Numbered from the stretch's first letter, positions 50,178 to 59,791 are shown. The stretch is 64,000 nt of DNA from Polaromonas sp. (GCF_029945925.1 NZ_JAQSDN010000006.1:1-64000), one strand, 5' to 3'. The notes: a model not told the origin generated them from the letters alone. Program-made: numbers and translations.

Positions 50178-53054
50178 TTAAAGGCCTGCGGCAGCACCGG
50201 GCCCGTAACCCGCCGCCCCTGCGAGCTGCCCGCCACGGTGAATCGCGACAGCGCAGTACTTGAATTCCGGAATTTTTGCGTACGGGTCCAGCGCAGCGTT
50301 GGTCATCAGGTTGGCCGCGGCTTCGTGATAGGCAAACGGGATGAACACCGCGCCCGGCGGCGTGCCGTCATCGCGCCGCACATGAAGGGCCACCGCCCCG
50401 CGCCGCGACTGCACGGTCACCACATCGCCCGGCGCCAGCCCCAGCGCCAGCAGGTCGGCGCCGCACAGCGAGGCCATGGCCATGGGTTCGATGGCATCGA
50501 GCACGACGGTGCGTCGCGTCATGCTGCCGGTGTGCCAGTGCTCGAGCTGCCGCCCCGTGATGAGCACAAACGGGTAGTCGGCATCGGGCCGTTCATTGGC
50601 GGGAATGATGTCGGCCGGTACCAGGTGCACGCGCCCGTCTTCGGTGGCAAAGTGGTCGATGAACACGGTGGGTGCGCCGGGGTCGTCTGCGCTCAGGCAG
50701 GGATAGGTCACGCTGGACTCGCGCTGCAGCCGCTCCCAGCTGATGCCCGCAATCGCGGTGTGCATGGCCTGGCGCATCTCCTCATAGACTGCGGCCACGC
50801 CATCATGCGCACCTGCGTAATTCCAGTTCAGCCCCATGCGGCTGGCGAGTTGCTGGATGATCCACAGATCGGGTCGTGCATCACCGGGCGCCTCGACCGC
50901 CTGCTTGCCCATCTGCACCATGCGGTCGGTGTTGGTGACGGTGCCGGTCTTTTCAGGCCAGGCGGTGGCCGGCAACACCACATCGGCCAGCCAGGCGGTC
51001 TCGGTCATGAAGATGTCCTGCACCACCAGGTGCGACAGGCTGGCCAGCGCATGGCGCGCGTGGTTCAGGTCGGGGTCGCTCATGGCCGGGTTTTCGCCCA
51101 TGATGTACATGCCGCGCACCTTGTGCGGGTCGCTCTCGGGCGCCAGCGCCTTGTGCATGATTTCAACGACGGTGTAACCGGGTGTCTCGTCGAGTTTCGT
51201 GTTCCAGAAATTCTCGAACCACTGATGCGCGGCCGCGTTGTCCACACGCTGGTAGTTGGGGAACATCATGGGGATCAGGCCGGCATCGCTGGCACCCTGC
51301 ACATTGTTCTGGCCGCGCAGCGGGTGCAGGCCGGAGCCGGGCTTGCCGATCTGCCCGGTCACGGTGGCCAGAGCGATCAGGCAACGCGCGTTGTCGGTGC
51401 CGTGGACGTGCTGGCTGATGCCCATGCCCCACAGAATCATGGCGGCTTTGGCCTTCGCAAATGCACGGGCGACCTCACGCAGGGTCGCAGCCGGAATCCC
51501 GCAAACCGGTGCCATGGCCTCGGGGCTGTAGTCCTTGACGTTTTCCCGGAGCGCTTCGTAATTGCTGGCGCGCCTGTCGATGAAGTCCTGGTCTACCAGG
51601 CCCTCCTCAATCACCGTGTGGATCAGTGCATTGAGCATGGCCACGTCGGTGTCGGCCTTGAACTGCAGCGTGCGCCAGGCGTACCTGCCGATATCGGTGA
51701 CACGCGGATCGGCCAGCACGATTCTGGCGCCCTTCTGCGCGGCATTTTTCATCCAGGTGGCGGCCACGGGATGGTTGGCCGAGGGGTTGGAGCCGATCAC
51801 AAATATCAGGTCCGAATGTGCAACATCATTGACCTGGTTGCTTACCGCCCCCGAGCCGACGCCTTCAAGCAGCGCCGCCACGCTGGACGCGTGGCACAGG
51901 CGCGTGCAGTGGTCCACGTTGTTGGAGCCGAAGCCGGTGCGCACCAGTTTCTGGAACAGGTAAGCCTCTTCATTGCTGCCTTTGGCGGAACCAAAGCCCG
52001 CCAGCGATTTTTTGCCGTAGGTGTCACGCAGGTGCCTGAGCGGGCCGGCTGCCAGCGCCAGGGCCTCTTCCCAGCTCGCTTCGCGAAAAACGTCCGACCA
52101 GTCCGCCGTGTGGCGGTTCAGATGCTGCAAGGCGGCCGGATCCTTGGGGACACCGGCCTTGCGGATCAGGGGTTTGGTCAGGCGCTGGGGGCTGTGCGCG
52201 TAGTCGAAACCAAAGCGCCCCTTGACGCACAGCCGCGACTGGTTGGCCGGACCGTCGCGACCATCAACGCTGACAATTTTGTTGTCTTTCACCTTGTAGG
52301 TCACCAGGCAGCCGACGCCGCAGAAGGGACACACCGAGTCGACTTTTTTATCGATAACCTGGGAGCCCACCAGGGTCTTGGGCATCAGGGCGCCGGTCGG
52401 GCAGGCCTGCACACATTCGCCGCAGGCCACGCAGCTGCTGTCGCCCATGGGGTCGGCCAGGTCGAAGGCGATTTCGCTGTGCGCGCCGCGCAGGGCATAA
52501 GCAATCACGTCGTTGACCTGCTCCTCGCGGCAGGCGGTCACGCAACGCTTGCACTGGATGCAGGCGTCAAGGTTCACGGCCATGGCCGGGTGCGACACAT
52601 CGGCGGCGGGCTGGGCGCGGCGCAGCGCCTTCAGTTCGGGACGCACGGAAACACCCATGCGCGCGGCCCACTCGCTGAGTTCGCCGTGCTGCAGTGATTC
52701 ATCGGTCTCATCCCATTTGTAGCCGGCGTCGGGCATGTCGGAGAGCAACATCTCCAGCACCATCTTCTGGCTCTTGACTGCGCGTTCGCTGTTGGCCTGC
52801 ACCTCCATGCCGGCCGTGACGTTTCGGCAGCAACTGGGGGCCAACGTGCGCTCGCCCTTGATCTCGACCACGCAGGCACGGCAGTTGCCGTCGGCGCGGT
52901 AGCCGTCCTTGTAGCAAAGATGGGGAATGCAGACGCCGCTGCGCGCGGCAGCTTGCAAAATGGATTCGCCCTCGCAAGCTTCGACGGACTTGCCGTCAAG
53001 CAGAAAGGGGATGACCCGGGGCGAGATCTCAACGGTCTTGGCTGGCGCATTCAT
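50178..53054 (-). CDS. fdsA: NAD-linked formate dehydrogenase alpha subunit, FdsA-like (958 aa)
   Basis: Cytosolic molybdenum enzyme. The N-terminal 2Fe-2S ferredoxin domain has CIPHLCYKDGYRADGNCRAC. His/Cys and two 4Fe-4S clusters follow (CIQCKRCVTAC, CVACGECVQACPTGAL), then the catalytic part with VCPFCGVGCLVTYKV and the metal-ligand cysteine in RLCHASSVAALLEGVGSG. The start at 53054 is one base before the upstream stop (TGACATGA-like arrangement), indicating coupling with the diaphorase gene; the frame upstream lies in that gene. Confidence 0.94.
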   Translation of the reverse strand: MNAPAKTVEISPRVIPFLLDGKSVEACEGESILQAAARSGVCIPHLCYKDGYRADGNCRACVVEIKGERTLAPSCCRNVTAGMEVQANSERAVKSQKMVLEMLLSDMPDAGYKWDETDESLQHGELSEWAARMGVSVRPELKALRRAQPAADVSHPAMAVNLDACIQCKRCVTACREEQVNDVIAYALRGAHSEIAFDLADPMGDSSCVACGECVQACPTGALMPKTLVGSQVIDKKVDSVCPFCGVGCLVTYKVKDNKIVSVDGRDGPANQSRLCVKGRFGFDYAHSPQRLTKPLIRKAGVPKDPAALQHLNRHTADWSDVFREASWEEALALAAGPLRHLRDTYGKKSLAGFGSAKGSNEEAYLFQKLVRTGFGSNNVDHCTRLCHASSVAALLEGVGSGAVSNQVNDVAHSDLIFVIGSNPSANHPVAATWMKNAAQKGARIVLADPRVTDIGRYAWRTLQFKADTDVAMLNALIHTVIEEGLVDQDFIDRRASNYEALRENVKDYSPEAMAPVCGIPAATLREVARAFAKAKAAMILWGMGISQHVHGTDNARCLIALATVTGQIGKPGSGLHPLRGQNNVQGASDAGLIPMMFPNYQRVDNAAAHQWFENFWNTKLDETPGYTVVEIMHKALAPESDPHKVRGMYIMGENPAMSDPDLNHARHALASLSHLVVQDIFMTETAWLADVVLPATAWPEKTGTVTNTDRMVQMGKQAVEAPGDARPDLWIIQQLASRMGLNWNYAGAHDGVAAVYEEMRQAMHTAIAGISWERLQRESSVTYPCLSADDPGAPTVFIDHFATEDGRVHLVPADIIPANERPDADYPFVLITGRQLEHWHTGSMTRRTVVLDAIEPMAMASLCGADLLALGLAPGDVVTVQSRRGAVALHVRRDDGTPPGAVFIPFAYHEAAANLMTNAALDPYAKIPEFKYCAVAIHRGGQLAGAAGYGPGAAAGL

Positions 53055-53055
53055 G

Positions 53056-54861
53056 TCAGGCGACTTCGTGTGCAAAGTATTTCTGGACACAGCGCACCGG
53101 ATTGGGCGCCGCCTGACCAAGTCCGCAAATGGACGCATCGGTCATCACCACGTTCAGGTCTTCCAGCGTGGCGTTGTCCCACACGGGAGCCTCCATCAAC
53201 TTCGCCGCCTTGACCGTGCCGACGCGGCAAGGCGTGCACTGGCCACAGCTTTCGTGGGCGAAGAAACGCATCATGTTGAGTGCTGCATCACGGGCCTTGT
53301 CCTGGTGGCCCAGCACGATGACTGCCGCCGAGCCGATGAAGCCGCCGTGCGGCTGCAAGGTGTCGAAGTCGAGCGGCAGGTTGGCATGACTGGCCGGGAA
53401 AATGCCGCCTGAGGCGCCACCCGGAAGGTAGGCATAAAGTGTGTGGCCATCCTGCATGCCGCCGCAGTACTCGTCGATCAGCTCCTGCACCGTGATGCCG
53501 GCCGGCGCCAGCTTGACGCCCGGGTTTTTCACGCGCCCGCTGACGCTGAAAGAGCGCAGTCCCTTGCGGCCGCGGCGGCCGAAGCCGCTGAACCACTGCG
53601 GGCCTTTTTCCACGATGTCGCTCACCCAGTACAGGGTTTCGAAGTTGTGCTCCAGCGTGGGCCGGCCGAACAGCCCGACCTCGGCGATGTAGGGCGGGCG
53701 CAGGCGCGGCTCGCCGCGTTTGCCTTCGATGCTTTCGATCATGGCCGACTCTTCGCCGCAGATATAGGCGCCCGCACCGCGCCGCAACTCGATCAGGGGA
53801 AGCGGACACGGCGGATCGGCCAGCAGTTTGGCCAGCTCGGCGTGCAGCATGGTGCGGCAGTCGTGGTACTCGTCGCGCAGATAGATGTAGCAGGCCTCGA
53901 TGCCCACCACCTGCGCCGCGATCAGCACGCCTTCCAGGAAACGGTGCGGATCACGTTCCAGCCAAGTGCGGTCCTTGAACGTGCCGGGCTCGCCCTCGTC
54001 GATGTTGACCGCCATCATGCGCGGGCCGGGCTGGCCCTGCACGATGCGCCACTTGCGACCCGCCGGAAAACCCGCGCCGCCCAGGCCGCGCAGGCCGGAG
54101 TTTTCCATCGCGGCAAGCACCGCCCCGGCGTCTTCTTCCCCGTTGACCAGCGCCGCCGCAAGCGCGTAACCACCGTGGGAACGGTAGGTGTCGTAGTCCG
54201 TGAAGGCCGGCAGTACCTCGTCGGCCGAACCCGGGACACTTTTTTCCGCGTGCTCAGACGCTACAAAATTAATAGCTGCTCGCGCTTTCCCCTTCTGGGC
54301 TGGGGGCCAATTTGCCATCAAAACCACGGCCTCGGCCGTGGCCAGCGGCAGCGCCTGCTGGTGCACCAGAACGGCCGGCGCCTGCTCGCAACGGCCCAGG
54401 CAGGGCGCGGCGATCACACGCACCTCCTGCCCCAGCAGCGCGGGCAGGCGCGCCAGCAGGTCCTGCGCACCGGCCAGCGCGCAGGACAGCCCGTCACACA
54501 CACGAACCGTGAGCCCGGGCGCCTGGGCGTCGCCCTTGACGATCTCGAAGTGGTGATAAAAACTCGCGACCTCGTACACCTCGGCCATGGGGATGTTCAT
54601 CTCCCGGGCCAGCGCCACCATGTGCCGATCGTGCAGGCAGCGCCAGGCGTCGTTGAGTTTGTGCAGGTTTTCGATCAGAAGGTCGCGCCGGTGACCGCCT
54701 TCGGGCCGCCCGCCAATCAGCGCGCGAACCTCGGCCAGAGAAACCTCGTCGGCCTGGCGGCCCTTGAGTTTGCTTTTGCGGCGGATGCGCTCGCGCATGT
54801 CGTCCAGCGTGGCCAGGGCCACGGCGGGAACAGGAACAGGAAGGACCGGGAAAGCGTTCAT
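53056..54861 (-). CDS. NAD-reducing diaphorase subunit, NuoE-NuoF fusion (FdsG+FdsB) (601 aa)
   Basis: Passes electrons from FdsA to NAD. Residues about 15-180 are a thioredoxin-like 2Fe-2S domain (VCDGLSCALAG, APCLGRCEQAPAV). About 205-600 is the NuoF-like FMN/NAD and 4Fe-4S domain (GLRGLGGAGFPAGRKW, VNIDEGEPGTFKDR, GAYICGEESAMIESIEG, ESCGQCTPCRVGT). In Cupriavidus the two parts are separate proteins. Here the linker (about 183-200, KGKARAAINFVASEH) is encoded by an AGCTGCT-family repeat. Confidence 0.94.
   Translation of the reverse strand: MNAFPVLPVPVPAVALATLDDMRERIRRKSKLKGRQADEVSLAEVRALIGGRPEGGHRRDLLIENLHKLNDAWRCLHDRHMVALAREMNIPMAEVYEVASFYHHFEIVKGDAQAPGLTVRVCDGLSCALAGAQDLLARLPALLGQEVRVIAAPCLGRCEQAPAVLVHQQALPLATAEAVVLMANWPPAQKGKARAAINFVASEHAEKSVPGSADEVLPAFTDYDTYRSHGGYALAAALVNGEEDAGAVLAAMENSGLRGLGGAGFPAGRKWRIVQGQPGPRMMAVNIDEGEPGTFKDRTWLERDPHRFLEGVLIAAQVVGIEACYIYLRDEYHDCRTMLHAELAKLLADPPCPLPLIELRRGAGAYICGEESAMIESIEGKRGEPRLRPPYIAEVGLFGRPTLEHNFETLYWVSDIVEKGPQWFSGFGRRGRKGLRSFSVSGRVKNPGVKLAPAGITVQELIDEYCGGMQDGHTLYAYLPGGASGGIFPASHANLPLDFDTLQPHGGFIGSAAVIVLGHQDKARDAALNMMRFFAHESCGQCTPCRVGTVKAAKLMEAPVWDNATLEDLNVVMTDASICGLGQAAPNPVRCVQKYFAHEVA
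54260..54313 (+). repeat. AGCTGCT-family repeat inside the diaphorase gene
   Basis: gctacaaaattaatagctgc, tcgcgctttccccttctggg and ctgggggcc match the layout of the intergenic copies. It codes for the interdomain linker. Confidence 0.75.
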
Positions 54862-54902
54862 GACGCACTGTCGCTCCTGGGCCCGCCCGCGTCAAATTGA
54901 AT

Positions 54903-55874
54903 TCATGTATGCGCTGATTCAGGATCTGAATGCAGCGTCCCGCTGTGCTGCGCCGCATGACGCAGCCACGCCCCATCCTGGGCCAGCACCAGCGCGGCCT
55001 GCAGCGCCCGCGAGGGGCTGGCCTTGGCCAGCGTGAAGAAACCGACGGGTGTCGTCAGCTCGGGCTGGACCAGCGGCAGGGCTTCGAGTTCGGCATAACT
55101 GCGGACCGCGCCCACCAGCGCGCCCGGCAACACGCTGCAGACCTCGCCGGCGACCACGCTGAGGGCCAGCGCCAGGATCGAGTTGGTCTCCATGACCGGC
55201 TTGACCGCCAGCCCCAGGCCGGCAAAGGCGCCGTCCACGATGCTGCGGTTGTGCATCTCGGGCGTCAGCAGACACAGCGGCAGCTGCGCCGCTTCACGCC
55301 AGCCCATGGCCGGGCCCACACGCAGCCCGCTGCCCGGCCGACCAGGCGCCACCGCGCGGCGCACCAGGAAGTAGTGTTCGGTGTACTGCGGCAACAGCTC
55401 GAAACGGCTGGCGCGCTGGTTCAGGCGTTCGACAAACCCAAAACCCAGGTCCAGCGACAGGTTCTCCAGGCCGAGTTCAATTTCCTGCGAGCTCAGCGAC
55501 CGCACCACGGGTGCGATGCCCGGGTAACGCTGCCGGAGCCGGGCCGCAAAACGCGTTGCCACCGGCACGGCCGTCGGCACCACGCCCAGCTGCAACGCAC
55601 CCTGCGGCTGGCTGGCACTGCTGCGCAGCTCCTGCTGCAGCAGTTCGTGTTCGTGCAGCATGCGTTGCGCCGTGGCCAACACGCGTTCGCCTTCCGGGGT
55701 GAGGCCGGCGTAGGTGCGGCCGCGCTTGACGATGGCGATGCCGAACTCTTTTTCCAGCGCCCGCAGGGCGTTGGACAGGGCCGGCTGGGTGATGCCGCAG
55801 GACTGGGCGGCACGCGCGTAATGCCGGTGCTCGCTGAGGGCCACCAGATAACGCAGCGAAGCAAGCATGTTCAT
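54903..55874 (-). CDS. LysR-type regulator, probable formate dehydrogenase regulator (323 aa)
   Basis: N-terminal winged helix (HYARAAQSCGITQPALSNALRALEKEFGIAIVKRG) with an effector domain from about 95. It is OxyR-like in its opening but has no clear redox cysteine pair. It lies 41 bp upstream of the NAD-linked enzyme genes in the same orientation. The start MNMLASLRYL is the family-like ATG; an upstream extension reads into the apbC gene. Confidence 0.88.
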   Translation of the reverse strand: MNMLASLRYLVALSEHRHYARAAQSCGITQPALSNALRALEKEFGIAIVKRGRTYAGLTPEGERVLATAQRMLHEHELLQQELRSSASQPQGALQLGVVPTAVPVATRFAARLRQRYPGIAPVVRSLSSQEIELGLENLSLDLGFGFVERLNQRASRFELLPQYTEHYFLVRRAVAPGRPGSGLRVGPAMGWREAAQLPLCLLTPEMHNRSIVDGAFAGLGLAVKPVMETNSILALALSVVAGEVCSVLPGALVGAVRSYAELEALPLVQPELTTPVGFFTLAKASPSRALQAALVLAQDGAWLRHAAQHSGTLHSDPESAHT

Positions 55875-55899
55875 GGTTGGCCCCCGGCGCCCGGGAAGA

Positions 55900-56991
55900 T
55901 CAGGTGTTTTTCGAGATCGTGATCGTCGGGAACTTGGCCGAAAAGTCTTTCGCCTTCGCGGCAATCGTGATGGCCACCTGGCGCGCCACCGCCTTGTAGA
56001 TGCCGGCGACTTCGCCGTCCGGGTCGGCCACCACGGTCGGCCGCCCGTTGTCGGCCTGCAGGCGGATCTGCATGTCCAGCGGCAACGCGCCGAGGTAACT
56101 CATGCCATAGTCGGCCGCCATCTTCTTGCCGCCGTCCTGGCCAAAGATGTGCTCGACGTGGCCGCACTTGCTGCAGATATGCACCGCCATGTTTTCGACG
56201 ATCCCCAGGATGGGCACGCCGACCTTCTCGAACATCTTGATGCCCTTTTTGGCGTCGAGCAGCGCGATGTCCTGCGGCGTGGTGACAATCACCGCACCGG
56301 TCATGGGCACGCGCTGCGAGAGAGTGAGCTGGATGTCGCCGGTGCCGGGCGGCATGTCGACGATGAGGTAGTCCAGGTCCTTCCAGTTGGTCTGGCGCAG
56401 CAACTGCTCCAGCGCCTGCGTCGCCATCGGGCCGCGCCAGATCATGGCTTCGTCCTGCGCGACCAGGAACCCAATCGACATCACCTGGATGCCGTAGTTT
56501 TCCATCGGCTCCATGTTCTTGCCGTCCACGCTTTCGGGCCGGCCCTCGATGCCCATCATCATGGGCTGGCTGGGGCCGTAGATGTCGGCGTCGAGCAGGC
56601 CGACGCTGGCGCCTTCCGCGGCCAGGGCCAGCGCGAGGTTGACGGCGGTGGTGCTTTTGCCCACGCCGCCCTTGCCGGAGGCAACGGCCACGATGTTTTT
56701 CACATTGGGCAGCAGCTGCACGCCGCGCTGCACACTGTGGCTGGCGATCTTGAAACCGACATTGACCGACACGTTGGTGACGCCCGCCACGCCCTTGGCG
56801 GCGGTAATCAGCAGCTTGCGGATGCCGGCGAGCTGGCTTTTGGCCGGGTAACCCAGTTCCACATCAAAGGACACGTCGCCGCCGGCGATCTGCAAGTTTT
56901 TAAGCGCCTTGGTGCTGACAAAATCCTTGCCGGTGTTGGGGTCAAGCACGCCTTGCAGGGCGTTCAAAATTGCCTGTTGTTCTACAGCCAT
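55900..56991 (-). CDS. apbC: Mrp/ApbC iron-sulfur carrier ATPase (363 aa)
   Basis: Transfers Fe-S clusters to apoproteins. The N-terminal DUF59/MIP18 domain is at about 1-85. The ATPase has the deviant Walker A SGKGGVGKSTTAVNLA at about 105 and LDADIYGPSQPMMMG, DYLIVDMPPGTGDIQLTL, and the cluster-binding CSKC in HICSKCGHVEHIFG. The start at 56991 matches the family; the longer open frame upstream is unsupported. Confidence 0.95.
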   Translation of the reverse strand: MAVEQQAILNALQGVLDPNTGKDFVSTKALKNLQIAGGDVSFDVELGYPAKSQLAGIRKLLITAAKGVAGVTNVSVNVGFKIASHSVQRGVQLLPNVKNIVAVASGKGGVGKSTTAVNLALALAAEGASVGLLDADIYGPSQPMMMGIEGRPESVDGKNMEPMENYGIQVMSIGFLVAQDEAMIWRGPMATQALEQLLRQTNWKDLDYLIVDMPPGTGDIQLTLSQRVPMTGAVIVTTPQDIALLDAKKGIKMFEKVGVPILGIVENMAVHICSKCGHVEHIFGQDGGKKMAADYGMSYLGALPLDMQIRLQADNGRPTVVADPDGEVAGIYKAVARQVAITIAAKAKDFSAKFPTITISKNT

Positions 56992-57303
56992 CTGGGGAAT
57001 CTCCGATTGAATCTGGGGTGACAAGCCGGCCGCACCGGGGCGCGCCGCGCGGCAGCGGGTTGGGCTGAAGTCTAAGCCAATGCCGGGGCAGGTGCAGGCA
57101 GGCCGGCGATGACCTGACAACCCGGCCATGCGTGCGGGTTTCGCCAGAGCGCAGTATTGATCTGCCTCAATGCGTGCCCTGGACACAGGCGGAGAATGAT
57201 TTGCCTTGAGGATGCAGGGATGGCATGCCCCGTCCCGGCATCCGGCATCCGGCCAGCGGCCCCTTGTGCGGTCCGCGCGTTTTGACACCTTGTGGAGGAT
57301 TTC
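56992..57303. other. Intergenic region between apbC and the nitroreductase gene
   Basis: About 310 bp between divergent genes, presumably with promoters for both. Apart from the GTGGAGGA ribosome site of the nitroreductase gene, nothing specific was recognised. Confidence 0.4.
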
Positions 57304-57909
57304 ATGTCCACGATCCCGCTCAATCTGGAAACCGACACGGTGGTCCTGCCGCCGCCGGCCCTGCCGCCTGCTGCCACGCTGGCGCAGGCACTGGAGAAAC
57401 GCCACAGTTCGCGCGCCTTCCTGCCGGACACCCTGCCCCTGGAAACGCTGTCGGCGTTGCTGTGGGCCGGCTTTGGCATCAACCGGCAGGGCAGCGCCCA
57501 CCGCACTGCACCGTCGGCCCGCAACTGGCAGGAGATCGACGTCTACGCGGTGCTGCCCGAAGGTGCTTACCGATACGACGCCGTGTCCCATCAGTTGCTG
57601 CTGGTCAAGGCCGAGGACCTGCGCGGCGCCACCGGCACGCAGGACTTCGTGGCCACCGCGCCGCTGAATCTGGTCTATGTGGCGGACTTCAACCGCATGC
57701 ACGACGCCAGCGCCGAGGAGCGCCATTTTCTTGCCGGCGCCGACGCCGGCTGCATCGCCCAGAATATCTACCTGTTTTGCGCTGCCGCCGGTCTGGCGAC
57801 GGTGGTTCGCGGCCTGATTGACCGGGGCCGGCTGGCGGCGGCCCTGGGCTTGTCACCCACCCAGCGCATCGCCCTGGCGCAAAGCGTCGGGTCCCCGGCG
57901 GCGCCATGA
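57304..57909 (+). CDS. SagB/ThcOx-like nitroreductase-family protein (201 aa)
   Basis: FMN oxidoreductase fold. It shows LEKRHSSRAFLPDTLPLETLSALLWAGFGINR and TAPSARNWQEIDVYAVLPEG, typical of SagB-type members, and DAGCIAQNIYLFCAAAGLATVVRGLID. The substrate is unknown; no peptide precursor or cyclodehydratase partner is nearby. The start follows GTGGAGGATTTC. Confidence 0.85.
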   Translation: MSTIPLNLETDTVVLPPPALPPAATLAQALEKRHSSRAFLPDTLPLETLSALLWAGFGINRQGSAHRTAPSARNWQEIDVYAVLPEGAYRYDAVSHQLLLVKAEDLRGATGTQDFVATAPLNLVYVADFNRMHDASAEERHFLAGADAGCIAQNIYLFCAAAGLATVVRGLIDRGRLAAALGLSPTQRIALAQSVGSPAAP

Positions 57910-57961
57910 GACCCGCCCGCCAGGCCTGCCGGACCTGATGGGCCCAACCGGGGGAACATCC

Positions 57962-58429
57962 ATGAAACTGAGTTCAAGTGCTTTTGCGCCGCATGACGAG
58001 ATACCGCGGCGCCACACCTACGAAGGCGAAGACAGCGCCCCGCCGCTGCACTGGGACGGGGTCCCGACGGCCGCGCGCAGCCTGGCGTTGATCGTGGACG
58101 ATCCCGATGCACCCGACCCGGCTGCACCGCAGCAGACCTGGGTGCACTGGGTGCTGATCGACCTGCCGCCGGACAGCACCGATTTGCCGGCGGGCGGCCA
58201 GCCGTTGCCGGCCGGTGCGCGCGCAGGCCTCAACGACGGGCACCGAGCGGACTACGGCGGCCCTTGCCCGCCCGTAGGCCGGCACCGCTACTTCTTCAAG
58301 CTCTACGCCCTGGATACATCGTTGCCCACGCTCCATCAACCAACCAAGGCGGCGGTCGAACGGGCCATGCATGGCCATGTGCTGGCCAGCGCGGAACTCA
58401 TGGGCACCTACCAGAAGACCCGCGCCTGA
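57962..58429 (+). CDS. YbhB/YbcL-family PEBP protein (155 aa)
   Basis: Phosphatidylethanolamine-binding/Raf kinase inhibitor-like fold. Motifs are PPLHWDGVPTAARSLALIVDDPDAPD and the strand WVHWVLIDLP, and PPVGRHRYFFKLYALD. Cytosolic; role unknown in bacteria. Confidence 0.93.
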   Translation: MKLSSSAFAPHDEIPRRHTYEGEDSAPPLHWDGVPTAARSLALIVDDPDAPDPAAPQQTWVHWVLIDLPPDSTDLPAGGQPLPAGARAGLNDGHRADYGGPCPPVGRHRYFFKLYALDTSLPTLHQPTKAAVERAMHGHVLASAELMGTYQKTRA

Positions 58430-58436
58430 GCGCAAC

Positions 58437-59459
58437 TCACGGCGTGCCGATGGCCTGATCCGTCAAAGCATCCCCGGAGGATGCGCCCCAGCGGGTCGCG
58501 TCAAAAGCCTTCAGGAAGCGGTCCAGGTCCTGCGCAGGCAGGCGGTCGATGCCTGCCGCCCCGGCCCGGCCGGCGCCACCGAAACGGCGGCACAGCTCCC
58601 TCGCGCCCCCCGCGGCGGACAGCGGCGCACGCACGCTGACAACATAGGCATCGCCGCGCACCGCCTTGAGCACGGCATGCGCCTGCTCCGGCTCGGCACG
58701 GGCGAGTTCATTGGCCAGGCAGCCGATCACGCGCCGGCTCCAGCCGGCATCCGGCAGCAGAATGGCACTGGCACGGCCGTTCCGCCGGTATGGCGGCACG
58801 TCTGCCGCCCGGTGCAGGTCATCGCGGCGCAGGGTATCGAGCTGCTGCGCTATCGACTCGTGCTGCAGCAGATCGAGCGGATCGCGGTAACGCAGCAGCG
58901 TCTCGTAAAGGCGCGCCGGCGCCATGAAAACATCGCTCTCCTCCTCACCGTAGGCGTTGTAATTGATGGCCTCGCCGAGCATGCGCAGCCGGTCACGGTC
59001 CTGGATTGTCATGCCCGTCTGCGCCGCGAGCGCATCGGCCACGCCGGTCAGGTTGTCGCCATAGGCCCCCACCAGCGCCCAGGACCGGTGGGCACCGCCG
59101 AGGTGGCGGTCCATCAGCAAGCTGGTGCAGGTCCGGCTGTCGAGGTCAATGTGGATTTCCAGGTTCGGATGGTCCGGCACGTCGGGCGGCGCGTGGTGAT
59201 CGAAGTAGCGCACCCGCGCGCCCGCGGCAAGCAGGCGCAGCAGGGCCGCCCGGTTGCGCTGCAGCGACACGTCGCACACCAGCACCTCGTCGCCCGGCCC
59301 GGCCTGCACCCGGTCCAGCAGCGCGATATCGCGCTTGAGCCCGGTGACCAGCACAGCCGGTGCCGGCGTCTGCAGCCGCCACTGCAGCACGGCGCACAGG
59401 CCGTCGGCGTCACCGTTGCAGACGTCGATGTGCCGCCCCGCGGCCGGCCCCACGGTCAC
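58437..59459 (-). CDS. DHH-family phosphoesterase (340 aa)
   Basis: Manganese phosphoesterase-like protein. Motifs are the N-terminal VCNGDADGLCAVLQ (DxD-type ligands), LVCDVSLQRN, the FDHH signature in VRYFDHHAPPD and, near the C-terminus, a DHHA1-like glycine-rich GGARELCRRFGGAGRAGAAG. A GTG at 59459 overlaps the upstream stop as GTGA, which fixes the start and indicates coupling. The substrate (short RNA, cyclic dinucleotide or other) is unknown. Confidence 0.85.
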   Translation of the reverse strand: MTVGPAAGRHIDVCNGDADGLCAVLQWRLQTPAPAVLVTGLKRDIALLDRVQAGPGDEVLVCDVSLQRNRAALLRLLAAGARVRYFDHHAPPDVPDHPNLEIHIDLDSRTCTSLLMDRHLGGAHRSWALVGAYGDNLTGVADALAAQTGMTIQDRDRLRMLGEAINYNAYGEEESDVFMAPARLYETLLRYRDPLDLLQHESIAQQLDTLRRDDLHRAADVPPYRRNGRASAILLPDAGWSRRVIGCLANELARAEPEQAHAVLKAVRGDAYVVSVRAPLSAAGGARELCRRFGGAGRAGAAGIDRLPAQDLDRFLKAFDATRWGASSGDALTDQAIGTP

Positions 59460-59791
59460 TCGCCTTCCGGGTGGGGCGGGGACGGGCCTTCGGCGGGCTC
59501 GCCGGTTTCGGGGTCCAGCCATTCGCCGATGCCGATCTCGCGTTCAGCCTCCTGCAGGCTGAGGGTTGGCTCCAGCTCGCCGCCGTCGGCGGCATCCAGG
59601 TCCTGCTGCGCCTGCTCCAGCGTCTCGAACGGGCCGAATTCCTGTTTGCCGTCCTGCGCCAACCAGTGGTAGCCGTCCGGTCGGGCCACGATCCGGCCCG
59701 GTTCCTCAGCGGGGTCGGTGGGTTCGGACAGCTCTTCGGGCACATCCTTGCCGTGCCGGGCGTCTGCCGGGATAGTTGCCTTGCGTGTCAT
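59456..59791 (-). CDS. Small acidic protein coupled to the DHH gene (111 aa)
   Basis: Very acidic and Pro/Glu/Gly-rich. It has PDGYHWLAQDGKQEFGPFETLEQAQQDLDA, a short fold-like core, and disordered ends. No family named. The start at 59791 follows a GGAG-type site (atggaaggagtacaa). Coupled to the DHH gene by the GTGA overlap. Confidence 0.75.
   Translation of the reverse strand: MTRKATIPADARHGKDVPEELSEPTDPAEEPGRIVARPDGYHWLAQDGKQEFGPFETLEQAQQDLDAADGGELEPTLSLQEAEREIGIGEWLDPETGEPAEGPSPPHPEGE

Noticed and set aside
49461..52697. Plus-strand frame of 1078 codons
   Set aside because: Antisense to DUF3305 and fdsA; His/Gly/Val-rich composition typical of antisense frames.
56992..57726. N-terminal extension of the apbC frame to 57726
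   Set aside because: The family starts at MAVEQQAILNAL; the extension overlaps the start of the nitroreductase gene and has no homologue-like sequence.
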